Below are positions 26,174 through 34,436 of a stretch of 64,000 nt of DNA, in pieces. Numbering within the stretch: position 1 is the first letter of the stretch; each line of letters opens with the position of its first letter. A program made the translations under genes and the position numbers. The stretch is from Pedobacter psychroterrae (GTDB taxonomy: Bacteria > Bacteroidota > Bacteroidia > Sphingobacteriales > Sphingobacteriaceae): assembly GCF_004331695.1 (NCBI RefSeq), contig NZ_SJSL01000001.1, forward strand, positions 62,001 through 126,000, in the 5' to 3' direction. The notes under the pieces are model-generated. The model was not told the origin of the DNA, made no database searches, and saw nothing but the letters and a program-made list of their open reading frames with translations.

Positions 26174-27490
26174 ATGAAAAAATTACTTCTTCTTATTGCA
26201 GCATTACCCTTGGTATTTGCCTGCAATTCCGGCAAAACCGATGAGACCGGTACGGCTACCGACAGCATCCAAACAGATACTATGGCGCAAAGCGGATTAC
26301 CAGAACCTGACACGAATGCGTCCAAAAACAAGTTCAGTAAAGTAATTGGCTGGCCTGCTGATAAGGCCCCCATTGCACCAGAGGGCTTTACCGTGACCAA
26401 ATTTGCCACAGACTATAAGAGTCCCAGAAATATCTATGTAGCCCCAAACGGGGATATATTTGTTGTATTGTCTAATTCTGAGCGTTCAGCAAAAGAAAAA
26501 ATAATAAATGCCATCACAGGTAAAGCTAAGGCTGAAGTAGCCGGAGAAAGTGCCAATACGGTTGTGCTGCTCAGAGATGCAGACAATGACGGTAAGCCTG
26601 AATTACAATCGAATTATATCACAGGTCTAAACCAGCCATATGGTGTGCTGATCATAGGAAACTCATTTTATGTAGCCAATACAGATGGACTAATGAAATA
26701 TCCATACAAGAGCGGCGATACAAAAATAACAGCAGCTGGCACCAAGATCCTAAGTCTTCCGGCGGGTGGGTACAACAATCACTGGACAAGGAACCTGATT
26801 GCAAATGCCGACAATTCAAAGATCTATGTATCTGTGGGTTCGGGAAGTAATGTTGGTGAAAATGGAATGGAGTACGAAGCACGCAGGGCAAACATCCTGG
26901 AGATCAACCCTGACGGGACAGGAGAAACTGTTTATGCCAGCGGACTGAGAAATCCGGTGGGAATGGCGTGGGCACCTGGCACCAATACCTTATGGACAGC
27001 GGTAAATGAGCGTGACGGACTGGGTGATGAGTTAGTTCCTGATTACATCACCAGCGTGCAAAAAGGTGGCTTTTATGGTTGGCCATACTCCTATTATGGA
27101 CAGCATGAAGACCCAAGAATGAAGGGTTTAAAACCAGAACTGGTAGCTAAAGCCATAGTTCCCGATGTACCTGTAGGTGCGCACACTGCATCATTGGGAC
27201 TTGCCTTTTATACAGGCAGCAAATTTCCTCAGAAATATCAGAACGGAGCTTTCATTGGCCAGCACGGATCATGGAACAGATCGGCACTTTCAGGTTATAA
27301 GGTAGCTTTTGTCCCTTTTAAAGATGGAAAACCGAGCGGTCCTTTGCAGGATTTCCTGACTGGATTTATTGCTGATCCCGAAAAAGGAGAAGTATACGGC
27401 AGACCCGTAGGCGTAGCCGTAACGTCAGATGGAGCCATCCTGGTAGCCGATGATGTAAGTAATACCATCTGGCGCATAGCTGCTAATTAA
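26174..27490 (+). CDS. PQQ-dependent sugar dehydrogenase-like lipoprotein (sorbosone dehydrogenase family)
   Basis: A 438-residue six-bladed beta-propeller type protein. A lipobox (LVFACNS) and a short acidic/Thr-rich linker precede the propeller; typical segments are NHWTRNLIANAD, ASGLRNPVGMAWAPG and NERDGLGDELVPDY, the usual Arg/Asn/Glu-rich PQQ and calcium contacts of soluble glucose and sorbosone dehydrogenases. It should sit at the outer face of a membrane and oxidise an aldose or sorbosone-like sugar. Divergent from the DUF4965 gene; single gene closed by a terminator. Confidence 0.87.
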   Translation: MKKLLLLIAALPLVFACNSGKTDETGTATDSIQTDTMAQSGLPEPDTNASKNKFSKVIGWPADKAPIAPEGFTVTKFATDYKSPRNIYVAPNGDIFVVLSNSERSAKEKIINAITGKAKAEVAGESANTVVLLRDADNDGKPELQSNYITGLNQPYGVLIIGNSFYVANTDGLMKYPYKSGDTKITAAGTKILSLPAGGYNNHWTRNLIANADNSKIYVSVGSGSNVGENGMEYEARRANILEINPDGTGETVYASGLRNPVGMAWAPGTNTLWTAVNERDGLGDELVPDYITSVQKGGFYGWPYSYYGQHEDPRMKGLKPELVAKAIVPDVPVGAHTASLGLAFYTGSKFPQKYQNGAFIGQHGSWNRSALSGYKVAFVPFKDGKPSGPLQDFLTGFIADPEKGEVYGRPVGVAVTSDGAILVADDVSNTIWRIAAN

Positions 27491-27498
27491 AACAAAAA

Positions 27499-27528
27499 GG
27501 GAACTATCATTAAGACAGCTCCCTTTTT
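27499..27528. terminator. Bidirectional terminator between convergent genes
   Basis: The stem GGGAACT/AGCTCCC (27499-27505 with 27517-27523, one mismatch) has an A-run before and six T after it. It serves the propeller gene on the plus strand and, reversed, the bacilliredoxin gene ending at 27546. Confidence 0.8.
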
Positions 27529-27545
27529 TATTAACTCTAAAAACT

Positions 27546-27956
27546 CTAGCAATATTGTTCAAAAGCACCGATCAGGCTATCGGCTATCATTTGAGCCGGG
27601 CGGCCTTCTATCTGATGGCGCTCGATCATATGAACCAGTTTACCATCTTTAAACAACGCCATAGAAGGAGATGAAGGAGGGAAAGGCAACATATAGCCTC
27701 TGGCCCTGTCTACCGCATCTTTTTCCATTCCTGCAAAAACAGTAACCAGTTTATCAGGGTGTTTTTCATTGGCAGCAGCCATTCTTGCTGCAGGACGTGC
27801 ATTGGCCGCAGCACAGCCGCAAACAGAGTTTACCACTACAAAAACAGTTCCTTCATTGCCGATGGCACTGTCTACTGCTTCTGCTGTTTTCAATTCTTCA
27901 AAGCCCACATTGGTAAGCTCAGCGCGCATTGGTTCAACTAAATATTCAGGATACAT
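27546..27956 (-). CDS. brxA: Bacilliredoxin, BrxA/BrxB (YphP/YqiW) family
   Basis: A 136-residue cytosolic thioredoxin-fold protein with the family's CGC active site in NSVCGCAAANARP. Bacilliredoxins remove bacillithiol from mixed disulfides on proteins after oxidative stress; some members show disulfide isomerase activity. In Bacteroidota the partner thiol is assumed to be bacillithiol. Full length. It is monocistronic, with a TATCTTTG promoter element upstream and a shared terminator downstream. Confidence 0.92.
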   Translation of the reverse strand: MYPEYLVEPMRAELTNVGFEELKTAEAVDSAIGNEGTVFVVVNSVCGCAAANARPAARMAAANEKHPDKLVTVFAGMEKDAVDRARGYMLPFPPSSPSMALFKDGKLVHMIERHQIEGRPAQMIADSLIGAFEQYC

Positions 27957-27983
27957 CTTTTCTTATTTATATTAATTTACTTG

Positions 27984-27991
27984 CAAAGATA
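27984..27991 (-). promoter_or_regulatory. Promoter -7 box of the bacilliredoxin gene
   Basis: The minus strand reads TATCTTTG, a perfect TAnnTTTG, about 28 bases before the ATG at 27956. The same TATCTTTGCAA context recurs at 55083-55092. Confidence 0.5.
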
Positions 27992-28000
27992 ACAAACACA

Positions 28001-28648
28001 TTATTCGCTAAACCTAATCTGCTTTTTTATGGCATTTAAATGATGTGTATTTATACGGTCACAAAGTTCCAGAAAATTAAAATCATGATTGGTACCACAG
28101 TCCAGCATATGGCAATACACAGAGGGATTTATGCTTTCGTAATATTCAATCAGGTTGGAACTCCACAGCAACTGACAGTCGCCCTTTATTTGCGGAACAA
28201 TGTCTGCGATACCTGATTTTAATTCCATCACCCTTGTATGATTGGACTCAATTCTTCCCTGCGGAAAAAGAAAGAGCACATTTCCCGGCACACTCAATAT
28301 TTCCGCGGCGTAGTTTAGGCTCTCTTTAGCAGAAGCAGTACCAGGTGCAATGGAGAAACCTCCAAACCTGGTAATCCATTTATTCTGCTGCAACTGCTTT
28401 TCCAACACCATGATATACATGCTCTTTACCTGCTTATTTTTTTCATAAATAGCTTTTCTTAATAAATGAGCGGCAATAAAACCATCCAGGAAACTAAAAT
28501 GATTACACATCAATATGTAGGAATGCGCTTGTTTTATTGGGACATCAAAAATCTGGATACGATTTAGCTTTCTTCGCAAAAACCAGGAAACGATATGTCC
28601 CAGGACAACTAATACCCAGGTCGGAAAAGGCTTAGCTTTGATCATCAT
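28001..28648 (-). CDS. 1-acyl-sn-glycerol-3-phosphate acyltransferase family (PlsC-like)
   Basis: A 215-residue membrane-associated acyltransferase. The catalytic HX4D motif is NHFSFLDGF and the substrate motif FPQGRIES follows about 75 residues later. The N-terminus is short and hydrophobic. Members transfer acyl chains to lysophosphatidate or other lyso-lipids. The gene start overlaps the 3' end of the alpha/beta hydrolase gene by 17 bp, so the two are coupled. Two adjacent ATGs exist at the start. Confidence 0.87.
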   Translation of the reverse strand: MMIKAKPFPTWVLVVLGHIVSWFLRRKLNRIQIFDVPIKQAHSYILMCNHFSFLDGFIAAHLLRKAIYEKNKQVKSMYIMVLEKQLQQNKWITRFGGFSIAPGTASAKESLNYAAEILSVPGNVLFLFPQGRIESNHTRVMELKSGIADIVPQIKGDCQLLWSSNLIEYYESINPSVYCHMLDCGTNHDFNFLELCDRINTHHLNAIKKQIRFSE

Positions 28649-29465
28649 GCCCGCAAAATAACATTTTTTTTGTTAAACGAACAGTCACCAGGTCATGCCC
28701 CTCAGCGAGTATTATTTTCTTTGCGTTTTTTAATTTAGGCAAAAGTTTACTTGCTGTATGAGCCGGTATTGACTTGTCTCTTTCCCCAAATATAAAATAG
28801 CAGTTGATGTTCTCTTTATTTATAGCATCTGCCAGCACCTGATAATTCACATCCATATGTTTTAAATAGGTAACATTGGCATAAAAATCAAACCTCAACT
28901 GAGCGGTTGCTATTTCTCTATATAATATTTCATAATTGCTCTGATCTACAATACGCATTTTCAAGCAGGCCTTCAAAAGTACTTTAAGGCCATTTTCACT
29001 AAGTAATAACTTTTCAAAAAAGAAATTAGCGGCTTTGTTATTCGCCAGAAAGTCCAATACCCTAGGAGGCTTCAGAAAGCTTGGCGCAATTAAAAACGAT
29101 TCGTCTATACGTTCAGGAATAAACCTCATCAATGCAGCAGCATAAAACGTACCCATAGAATAGGCCATAATTGAAAACCTGTCTATCTGTTGATGGGTAC
29201 AGAAATCAATAAAGAGCGCTGTAAGCGCTTGCTGGGTTATGCCCTTTTTAATCTCCCGAAGTTCATTATTATTCAGTAAGGTTTCCTTATGAAAGAACAG
29301 GTCGAAACCAAAAAAAGTATACTCCTCCCCCAGTTCCTTTTCAAGTACGGTAAACTGCTTGCCGTGCATACCCAATCCATGAAAGCAGAGCATTGTCTTT
29401 GGGCCTTTGCCAAAACGGTAATAATGAAGATTAACTAATGGATGCTTAAAGAAGTGATCTGTCAT
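28632..29465 (-). CDS. Alpha/beta hydrolase
   Basis: A 277-residue alpha/beta-fold enzyme. The oxyanion segment CFHGLGMHGKQF, the nucleophile elbow MAYSMGTFYA (AxSxG variant of GxSxG) and a late Asp/His (YFIFGERDKS, EGHDLVTVR) make a complete triad. No signal peptide. The coupled downstream acyltransferase suggests ester or lipid chemistry, for example a lysophospholipase-acyltransferase pair, but the substrate is not known. It begins 92 bp from the divergent lpxR. Confidence 0.83.
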   Translation of the reverse strand: MTDHFFKHPLVNLHYYRFGKGPKTMLCFHGLGMHGKQFTVLEKELGEEYTFFGFDLFFHKETLLNNNELREIKKGITQQALTALFIDFCTHQQIDRFSIMAYSMGTFYAAALMRFIPERIDESFLIAPSFLKPPRVLDFLANNKAANFFFEKLLLSENGLKVLLKACLKMRIVDQSNYEILYREIATAQLRFDFYANVTYLKHMDVNYQVLADAINKENINCYFIFGERDKSIPAHTASKLLPKLKNAKKIILAEGHDLVTVRLTKKMLFCGHDDQS

Positions 29466-29557
29466 CGATGCCCAATAGATTTTTTTTTAAAGCTAGCTGA
29501 TAAAATTTAGATAGCAAACCAGATAATAATAATTAATTTTAAGGCGCAAATAACAAT

Positions 29558-30529
29558 ATGATCTTTATCAACGAATTAAGGACCCTCACGCTGCTTATAA
29601 TCTTTTTTACCTGCACAACAGCTTATGGACAAACCTATCAAAATGAAGTTGGGGCCATGACGGATAATGATGTTTATATTGCCTATATGCAGGACAGGTA
29701 CTATACCAATGGAATATTTGGTTATCACCGACATGCCCTGGACCAGGATAAACTAACAGGGAATATAGAAAAGAAAGTCATTGAATTTGAGGCGGGACAG
29801 AAGATATATAATCCTTATTCTGCGAATGCAGACAATGTGGATTTGCACGACAGGCCTTTTACTGCCTACCTCTATGGAGGCGTTGCCCTGAATCTATATT
29901 ATAAAAATGAAGATATCTTAAGAGCATCCGCCCAACTCGGCATTATAGGCCCGGGAGCCCTGGGAGAACAGACACAAACAATTTTCCACAATGTATTGGG
30001 TATGTACCCTGTAAACGGATGGGAATATCAGCTGAACAATGAGGCAGCGATAAATATGGAACTGGCTTATACCCACTTATTTTACAGAACTGCAAATGGT
30101 CATCTGGACATCAGCGGGGCTTCAGGTGTGTTAATCGGCAATACCTTTACAGGTGCCAATGCCGGAGCAGTCATACGCATTGGAAACTTCAACCCCTTTC
30201 CTCAATCGTCCTACGCCAACAGCAGGATCGTCAATAAAAAAGGTGCTAAGGCCAAAGTCAAGAACGAACTCTTCTTTTTTACCAAACCACAGTTGAACTA
30301 TGCGGCTTATGATGCTACTATAGAGGGGGGGTTGTTTATTAAGGATAAAGGACCAATAACTTTTGGACTCAGGAATTTTGTATATTCACAGCAATTAGGT
30401 GTTAATTTTGCAGCAGCCAGGTGGTCTTCTAAATTTATCGTCACCCTCAAATCCCGGGAGTCTGAAGGAAATGCAAAGGCTTATCATTACGGCTCCATTG
30501 TGCTGACTTATAGTTATGGCAAAAATTAA
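29558..30529 (+). CDS. lpxR: Lipid A deacylase LpxR family outer membrane protein
   Basis: A 323-residue outer-membrane beta-barrel (DUF2219). A signal peptide ending AYGQ is followed by the catalytic TDNDVYIAYMQDRYYTNG motif (Asp36-Asn37-Asp38), with a later His/Glu-containing IFHNVLGMYPVNGWEYQ. LpxR removes the 3'-acyloxyacyl chain of lipid A in a calcium-dependent way. The next gene, one base after the stop, encodes a PagL-like deacylase, so the two are probably co-transcribed. Confidence 0.88.
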   Translation: MIFINELRTLTLLIIFFTCTTAYGQTYQNEVGAMTDNDVYIAYMQDRYYTNGIFGYHRHALDQDKLTGNIEKKVIEFEAGQKIYNPYSANADNVDLHDRPFTAYLYGGVALNLYYKNEDILRASAQLGIIGPGALGEQTQTIFHNVLGMYPVNGWEYQLNNEAAINMELAYTHLFYRTANGHLDISGASGVLIGNTFTGANAGAVIRIGNFNPFPQSSYANSRIVNKKGAKAKVKNELFFFTKPQLNYAAYDATIEGGLFIKDKGPITFGLRNFVYSQQLGVNFAAARWSSKFIVTLKSRESEGNAKAYHYGSIVLTYSYGKN

Positions 30530-30530
30530 A

Positions 30531-31691
30531 ATGAAGTTATCCGGATTGTTCAAGTTTATTCCTTCTGTACTATTTGCCGGTTTTCTGATGTTAATGAGCC
30601 ATCAGGCACCCGTGTATGCCCAACAGCGCAGCACTTCCCTGGTAGTTAAACCTGTATTTGGTGCCCATGCATTGCTAGATCAGGGACATCTGTTGCATGA
30701 CAGGCTTTATGGCGTAGACCTTGCCTATCAAAAAAATCTGGAAGACAACATTCCTGAATGGGCCAAGATTGCCAGGGCTAAAAGCTATGGCCTGGAACTG
30801 GTGGTGAGGAATTTTGATAACTTCAGGGGTGTAGGAGATACCATATCCCATGCATTGGGATCAGCCTTTGGCCTCCTGGCACAGATTGAGATCCGGGTAC
30901 TTAAACTTGGAAAGACAGACATTGTATTTACCCCCGCAGCAGGCGCATCTTATAGTACTAAAACCTTTTTTACCCATCGGGAAAACAGGTTTATCGGTTC
31001 ACATATCAATGAAATGTTAAAAGCCGATGTCGGCGCTCAATTCTCACTGTCGCCTAACTTCAAATTGCTGGCAGGGCTTGGCTATGTCCACTTGTCCAAT
31101 GGTGGTTACCTGGTACCCAATGGCGGGCTTAACACGGTAAATGCCTATATCGGCGCTAAAATAACACCAGGTCAGCATACTAAGTCTTCCGCAGAAAAGA
31201 GCCGCGAATCGTCAGGCCTTAACCTCCGCCCTTTCCAGACACTTCAGAGAAACTCGTTTGAATTTATGGCTGGTTTTGGACAACGCGGGGTATTTGAGCA
31301 AAAGCGGGCAAAGTATAGGAGTGCTTTTTTCGCAGGTTACAATTTTCACATGAACGACCTGATCACCATTAAAACCGGTGTGGATGCTATATACTATTAC
31401 ACGGTTTTTGACCCTTTAAATGCCAATGAAACTTTTCAGAATTATGGCACATCATTCGACCGCTGGCGTACCGGACTAAGCCTGAGTTCTGATTTCAACT
31501 TTTGGCGGGTAACCATCAATACACAAATAGGAAAATACCTTCATTACAACCGGTTCTTTAAAAATGCAACCTGGTATTGGGGATTTGGGCCTACTATCTA
31601 CGTAACACCACATATTGGCATCCAGGCCAGAACGTATATGCATTTTGCACAGGCCGATTTTGTAAATTACGGACTGGTAGTAAAGCTATAA
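30531..31691 (+). CDS. Acyloxyacyl hydrolase, PagL-like lipid A 3-O-deacylase
   Basis: About 386 residues: a signal peptide, an outer-membrane barrel, and the PagL catalytic pair His187 and Ser189 in YVHLSNGGY. Twice the length of classical PagL; the second half may be an additional barrel or periplasmic part. The start at 30531, directly after the lpxR stop, is preferred over an ATG 15 bases earlier inside lpxR. It would remove the 3-O-linked acyl chain of lipid A, complementing LpxR. A bidirectional terminator follows. Confidence 0.83.
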   Translation: MKLSGLFKFIPSVLFAGFLMLMSHQAPVYAQQRSTSLVVKPVFGAHALLDQGHLLHDRLYGVDLAYQKNLEDNIPEWAKIARAKSYGLELVVRNFDNFRGVGDTISHALGSAFGLLAQIEIRVLKLGKTDIVFTPAAGASYSTKTFFTHRENRFIGSHINEMLKADVGAQFSLSPNFKLLAGLGYVHLSNGGYLVPNGGLNTVNAYIGAKITPGQHTKSSAEKSRESSGLNLRPFQTLQRNSFEFMAGFGQRGVFEQKRAKYRSAFFAGYNFHMNDLITIKTGVDAIYYYTVFDPLNANETFQNYGTSFDRWRTGLSLSSDFNFWRVTINTQIGKYLHYNRFFKNATWYWGFGPTIYVTPHIGIQARTYMHFAQADFVNYGLVVKL

Positions 31692-31694
31692 AAG

Positions 31695-31731
31695 AAAGAG
31701 GGATGCAGCTATTGGCTACATCCCTCTTTTT
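31695..31731. terminator. Bidirectional terminator between pagL-like gene and ahcY
   Basis: An 11-bp stem AAAGAGGGATG/CATCCCTCTTT (31695-31705 with 31719-31729) with T-rich flanks on both strands. Confidence 0.88.
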
Positions 31732-31773
31732 ATGTAGGGAATCGTAAATCTACGATCCCAATCGCAGATCAGT

Positions 31774-33090
31774 TTAGTACCTGTAAGCTTCCGGTTTAAA
31801 CGGACCTTCAACCGGTACGCCAATATAATCGGCCTGGTGCTGATCCAGCACATCCAGTTCCACACCTATTTTAGCCAGGTGTAAACGGGCAACTTTCTCA
31901 TCCAGGTATTTAGGCAATACATATACCTTGTTCTCATACTTATCTGTATTGGTCCAAAGCTCTAATTGTGCAAGTGTCTGGTTGGTGAATGAGTTAGACA
32001 TTACGAAGCTAGGGTGTCCTGTAGCGCAACCAAGGTTTACCAAACGGCCTTCGGCCAATAAAATGATATCTTTACCATCAATGGTATATAAATCTACCTG
32101 AGGTTTGATTTCCACTTTAGTATCACCGTAGTTTTTGTTTAACCATGCTACGTCGATCTCATTGTCAAAGTGACCAATGTTACAAACGATCGCTTTGTCT
32201 TTCATTACTTTAAAATGCTCAGCACGAACGATGTCACAGTTACCTGTAGAAGTTACAATGATATCGGCTTCTAAAACAGCTGTAGCAAATTTCTTCACTT
32301 CATAACCTTCCATCGCAGCTTGTAATGCACAGATCGGGTCAATTTCAGATACAATCACCCGTACGCCTTGTGAGCTTAAAGATTCTGCCGAACCTTTACC
32401 CACATCGCCATAACCTACAACAACCGCAACTTTACCAGCCATCATGATGTCAGTAGCACGACGGATCGCATCTACCAACGACTCGCGGCAGCCATATTTG
32501 TTATCAAATTTAGATTTGGTCACTGAGTCATTTACGTTAATTGCAGGTAAGTGCAATGTTCCGTTTTTCATGCGCTCGTATAAACGGTGAACACCGGTGG
32601 TAGTCTCTTCAGACAAGCCTTTGATGTCAGCAAGCAATTCAGGGAATCTGTCAAACACCATATTGGTCAAATCGCCTCCATCATCCAGAATCATGTTTAA
32701 AGGCTGACGGTCAGGACCAAAATGCAAAGTTTGCTCGATGCACCAGTCAAAGCTTTCTTCATCCAGACCTTTCCAGGCATATACCTGGATACCCGCAGCA
32801 GCAATAGCAGCAGCAGCATGGTCTTGTGTAGAAAATATATTGCATGAAGACCAGGTTACTTCAGCACCCAGTTCTACCAATGTTTCAATTAAAACTGCAG
32901 TCTGGATGGTCATGTGCAGACATCCTGCGATGCGTGCACCCTTTAATGGTTTAGATGGGCCAAATTCTTCACGCAATGACATTAGCCCCGGCATCTCTGC
33001 CTCTGCTAATCCAATCTCTTTGCGGCCCCATTCTGCCAGTGAAATGTCCTTAACTTTGTAAGGAACGTAAGTTGTCTCTACTGATGACAT
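31774..33090 (-). CDS. ahcY: Adenosylhomocysteinase
   Basis: A 438-residue NAD-dependent enzyme that splits S-adenosylhomocysteine to adenosine and homocysteine, relieving product inhibition of methyltransferases. The NAD motif is [15 protein letters not shown], the substrate segment is [13 protein letters not shown], and the C-terminus ends KPEAYRY as usual. The first codons lie in an 18-bp sequence repeated at 37272-37289, marking it as an integration site: a 4.2-kb element has entered at the start codon without damaging the frame. Its present promoter lies inside the element (33196-33227) and the leader is about 100 nt. Confidence 0.97.
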   Translation of the reverse strand: MSSVETTYVPYKVKDISLAEWGRKEIGLAEAEMPGLMSLREEFGPSKPLKGARIAGCLHMTIQTAVLIETLVELGAEVTWSSCNIFSTQDHAAAAIAAAGIQVYAWKGLDEESFDWCIEQTLHFGPDRQPLNMILDDGGDLTNMVFDRFPELLADIKGLSEETTTGVHRLYERMKNGTLHLPAINVNDSVTKSKFDNKYGCRESLVDAIRRATDIMMAGKVAVVVGYGDVGKGSAESLSSQGVRVIVSEIDPICALQAAMEGYEVKKFATAVLEADIIVTSTGNCDIVRAEHFKVMKDKAIVCNIGHFDNEIDVAWLNKNYGDTKVEIKPQVDLYTIDGKDIILLAEGRLVNLGCATGHPSFVMSNSFTNQTLAQLELWTNTDKYENKVYVLPKYLDEKVARLHLAKIGVELDVLDQHQADYIGVPVEGPFKPEAYRY

Positions 33091-33095
33091 ATGAT
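33078..33095. repeat. Left attachment core (attL) at the ahcY start codon
   Basis: 18 bp identical to 37272-37289; covers the first codons of ahcY (minus strand) plus five bases upstream of the ATG. Confidence 0.85.
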
Positions 33096-33129
33096 ATTTA
33101 ATTAAGTTTCTAATTTTTAGATAGTTATA

Positions 33130-33180
33130 TCATTCCATAAATACTATTGCACACTTTTTGCACACTATTCTTTGGAATGA
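33130..33180. repeat. Arm-site candidate: tandem 11-mers inside an inverted repeat
   Basis: Two tandem copies related to TTTGCACACTA (33146-33156 and 33157-33167) lie between TCATTCCA (33130-33137) and TGGAATGA (33173-33180). The same tandem 11-mer occurs at 37147-37168 near the other end, as expected for recombinase arm sites. Confidence 0.6.
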
Positions 33181-33195
33181 TGAACTTTTCTGGCA

Positions 33196-33227
33196 CAAAA
33201 TTACGCATTAGTTTAGCCAAATTCAAA
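33196..33227 (-). promoter_or_regulatory. Element-borne promoter now driving ahcY
   Basis: On the minus strand TTTG (33224-33227), 20-nt spacer, TAATTTTG (33196-33203): a full Bacteroidota -33/-7 pair. Start of transcription near 33190 would give a leader of about 100 nt. The same boxes with the same spacing recur at 37307-37338. Confidence 0.75.
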
Positions 33228-33336
33228 AGTGTACATATTGGTAGCGGATAAGTACTTTGTCATGACATTCTACTAGTATTCAATAAACCATTTAAAGACT
33301 ATTGACGGTTGTTTAATCCAGGCTATTGCAACTGAA

Positions 33337-33582
33337 CTAATCAAATGGAGAATCAGGAAAGAAATCTTGAAAGGAACAGTTAAATATTTTTGCAAGCCTA
33401 TTGATATGGTTTAAATTATATTTTGCCCTGTATTTAGGGTTTTCACAATCACCAATAAAACCTTGAGACACCTCTAAAAGGTTTGCCAATTTTGCCTGTG
33501 AGATACCTCTTTCATTGCGCATGGATTTAACCCTGTCAATGACATATTGTTCAACTTCAGTTATTAAAGAATGCTTTTGCAT
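33337..33582 (-). CDS. XRE-family HTH transcriptional regulator
   Basis: An 81-residue regulator consisting of one HTH_3 domain: SMRNERGISQAKLANLLEVS and SQGFIGDCENPK form the helix-turn-helix, and the C-terminus ends FNCSFQDFFPDSPF. The frame opens at a TTG at 33591, but the ATG at 33582 gives the natural start. It lies inside the element beside the ahcY promoter and divergent from the small immunity-like ORF, so it may control element genes or excision. No toxin partner is adjacent. Confidence 0.82.
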   Translation of the reverse strand: MQKHSLITEVEQYVIDRVKSMRNERGISQAKLANLLEVSQGFIGDCENPKYRAKYNLNHINRLAKIFNCSFQDFFPDSPFD

Positions 33583-33711
33583 CGGGTGCAAATACGAAAA
33601 TCAAAATTCAAGCGCCACACATACATGTATGTGTTTTTTCTATTATATTTGAATTGTTATCGTGATAACAGAAAAGAAAACACGTGAAAGAATAACAACT
33701 TTTTAAAATTA

Positions 33712-33873
33712 ATGGAATCAAAAACATACTTATTGTTCGTTATCCTTGGTGTAATATTTCTATTCTTGTATCTCCTTCCTTCTATCATTGGAAGAAAGAA
33801 AAGAAATGCATTATCTATCTTCCTACTCAATCTATTCTTAGGTGGTACAGTAATAGGTTGTATATTTCAATAA
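33712..33873 (+). pseudogene. Truncated superinfection-immunity-like small membrane protein
   Basis: A 53-residue frame with two hydrophobic segments around a basic turn: YLLPSIIGRKKRNALSIFLLNLFLGGTVIG. This matches the superinfection immunity domain (T4 Imm type, PF14373), whose members usually continue with a Trp-rich WVVALIWA-like tail. Here the tail is replaced by CIFQ-stop exactly where the 439-bp repeat begins (33856), so the 3' end is probably cut off. It could still be functional as a short protein. No start ambiguity: ATG at 33712. Confidence 0.55.
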
Positions 33874-34294
33874 AGATGGCCGCTTCATTTCGGGCCAAAC
33901 TGGCCGCTTGAGCTAGGCCATAAGAAGGAACCTTTGGTATGGATTTGTAGTTCAAATATAATCAATCTGCTCTAGACCTCGTTTTACCACTTCAGAGAGT
34001 CGAATGACAGCAAAATCCGGTTTAATCACAACAAAATATTCGAAGCCTCAAATAAGGCGTTTTAAAGACGTCCACAGATCAGAATGACTACTAGCTCGGG
34101 TGAAGGAGTGAAACTCAATCAGAGCCTCGCAATATGCCTTACACGAAAAAGATATACCGGAGCATTTATCCACAAAAAAGCGCCTCTGGATGTCATAAAC
34201 GCCACTTTCAACCGAAATTAACTGATCAGTTTAAGCCGGAAAGAGGTGTCAGTTTAATGGCATAACGGCTGTATACTTTTGCTGAAACTTCCAG
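33856..34294. repeat. 439-bp direct repeat, copy 1
   Basis: Matches 35444-35882 at a constant offset of 1588 bp; only two differences were noticed on reading (T/C in CAGATCAGAAYGACTA, C/A in GATATACMGGAGC). It starts inside the immunity-like ORF and ends with bases that, in copy 2, encode the last 13 residues of the integrase. It carries inverted motifs TTTCGGGCCAAACTGGCC (33888-33905) and the reverse of TTTCCGGCTTAAACTGATC (34224-34242) near its ends. With 34295-34436 this is the main content of the 563-bp gap after the small ORF. Confidence 0.95.
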
Positions 34295-34300
34295 CGTTAC

Positions 34301-34430
34301 GCCTAACGGTCAAGTATAAGAGCAGTAGCGGATTTCAAGGCAATTACCTATCCACCTCCACAAAAGTTCATTAAATTTATATACCTTGATTTACCACTTC
34401 ACCCGCTATTGCTTTTATATAATGTTATAA
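34301..34430. repeat. Large imperfect inverted repeat resembling an attC-like cassette end
   Basis: TATAAGAGCAGTAGCGG (34315-34331) faces CCGCTATTGCTTTTATA (34403-34419), 15 of 17 paired, extended inward by TCAAGG/CCTTGA and outward by GCCTAAC (34301-34307) and GTTATAA (34424-34430). The outer heptamers resemble the RYYYAAC/GTTRRRY ends of integron attC sites, though the last one departs from consensus. It sits just downstream of the aspartic protease gene. Confidence 0.5.
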
Positions 34431-34436
34431 ACCGTT

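Noticed and set aside
30516..30530. Earlier ATG of the PagL-like gene inside lpxR
   Set aside because: The ATG at 30531, right after the lpxR stop, gives a normal signal peptide; the earlier start only adds five residues.
31736..31757. Palindrome GGGAATCGTA/TACGATCCC as the ahcY terminator
   Set aside because: Imperfect stem and no T-run on the minus strand; the hairpin at 31695-31731 is the better terminator.
33091..33195. SAH or SAM riboswitch in the ahcY leader
   Set aside because: The leader is AT-rich element DNA with only one short inverted repeat; no riboswitch-like GC stems were seen.
33337..33582. XRE gene as antitoxin of a toxin-antitoxin pair
   Set aside because: No adjacent HipA, HigB, RelE or other toxin-like frame; it stands alone.
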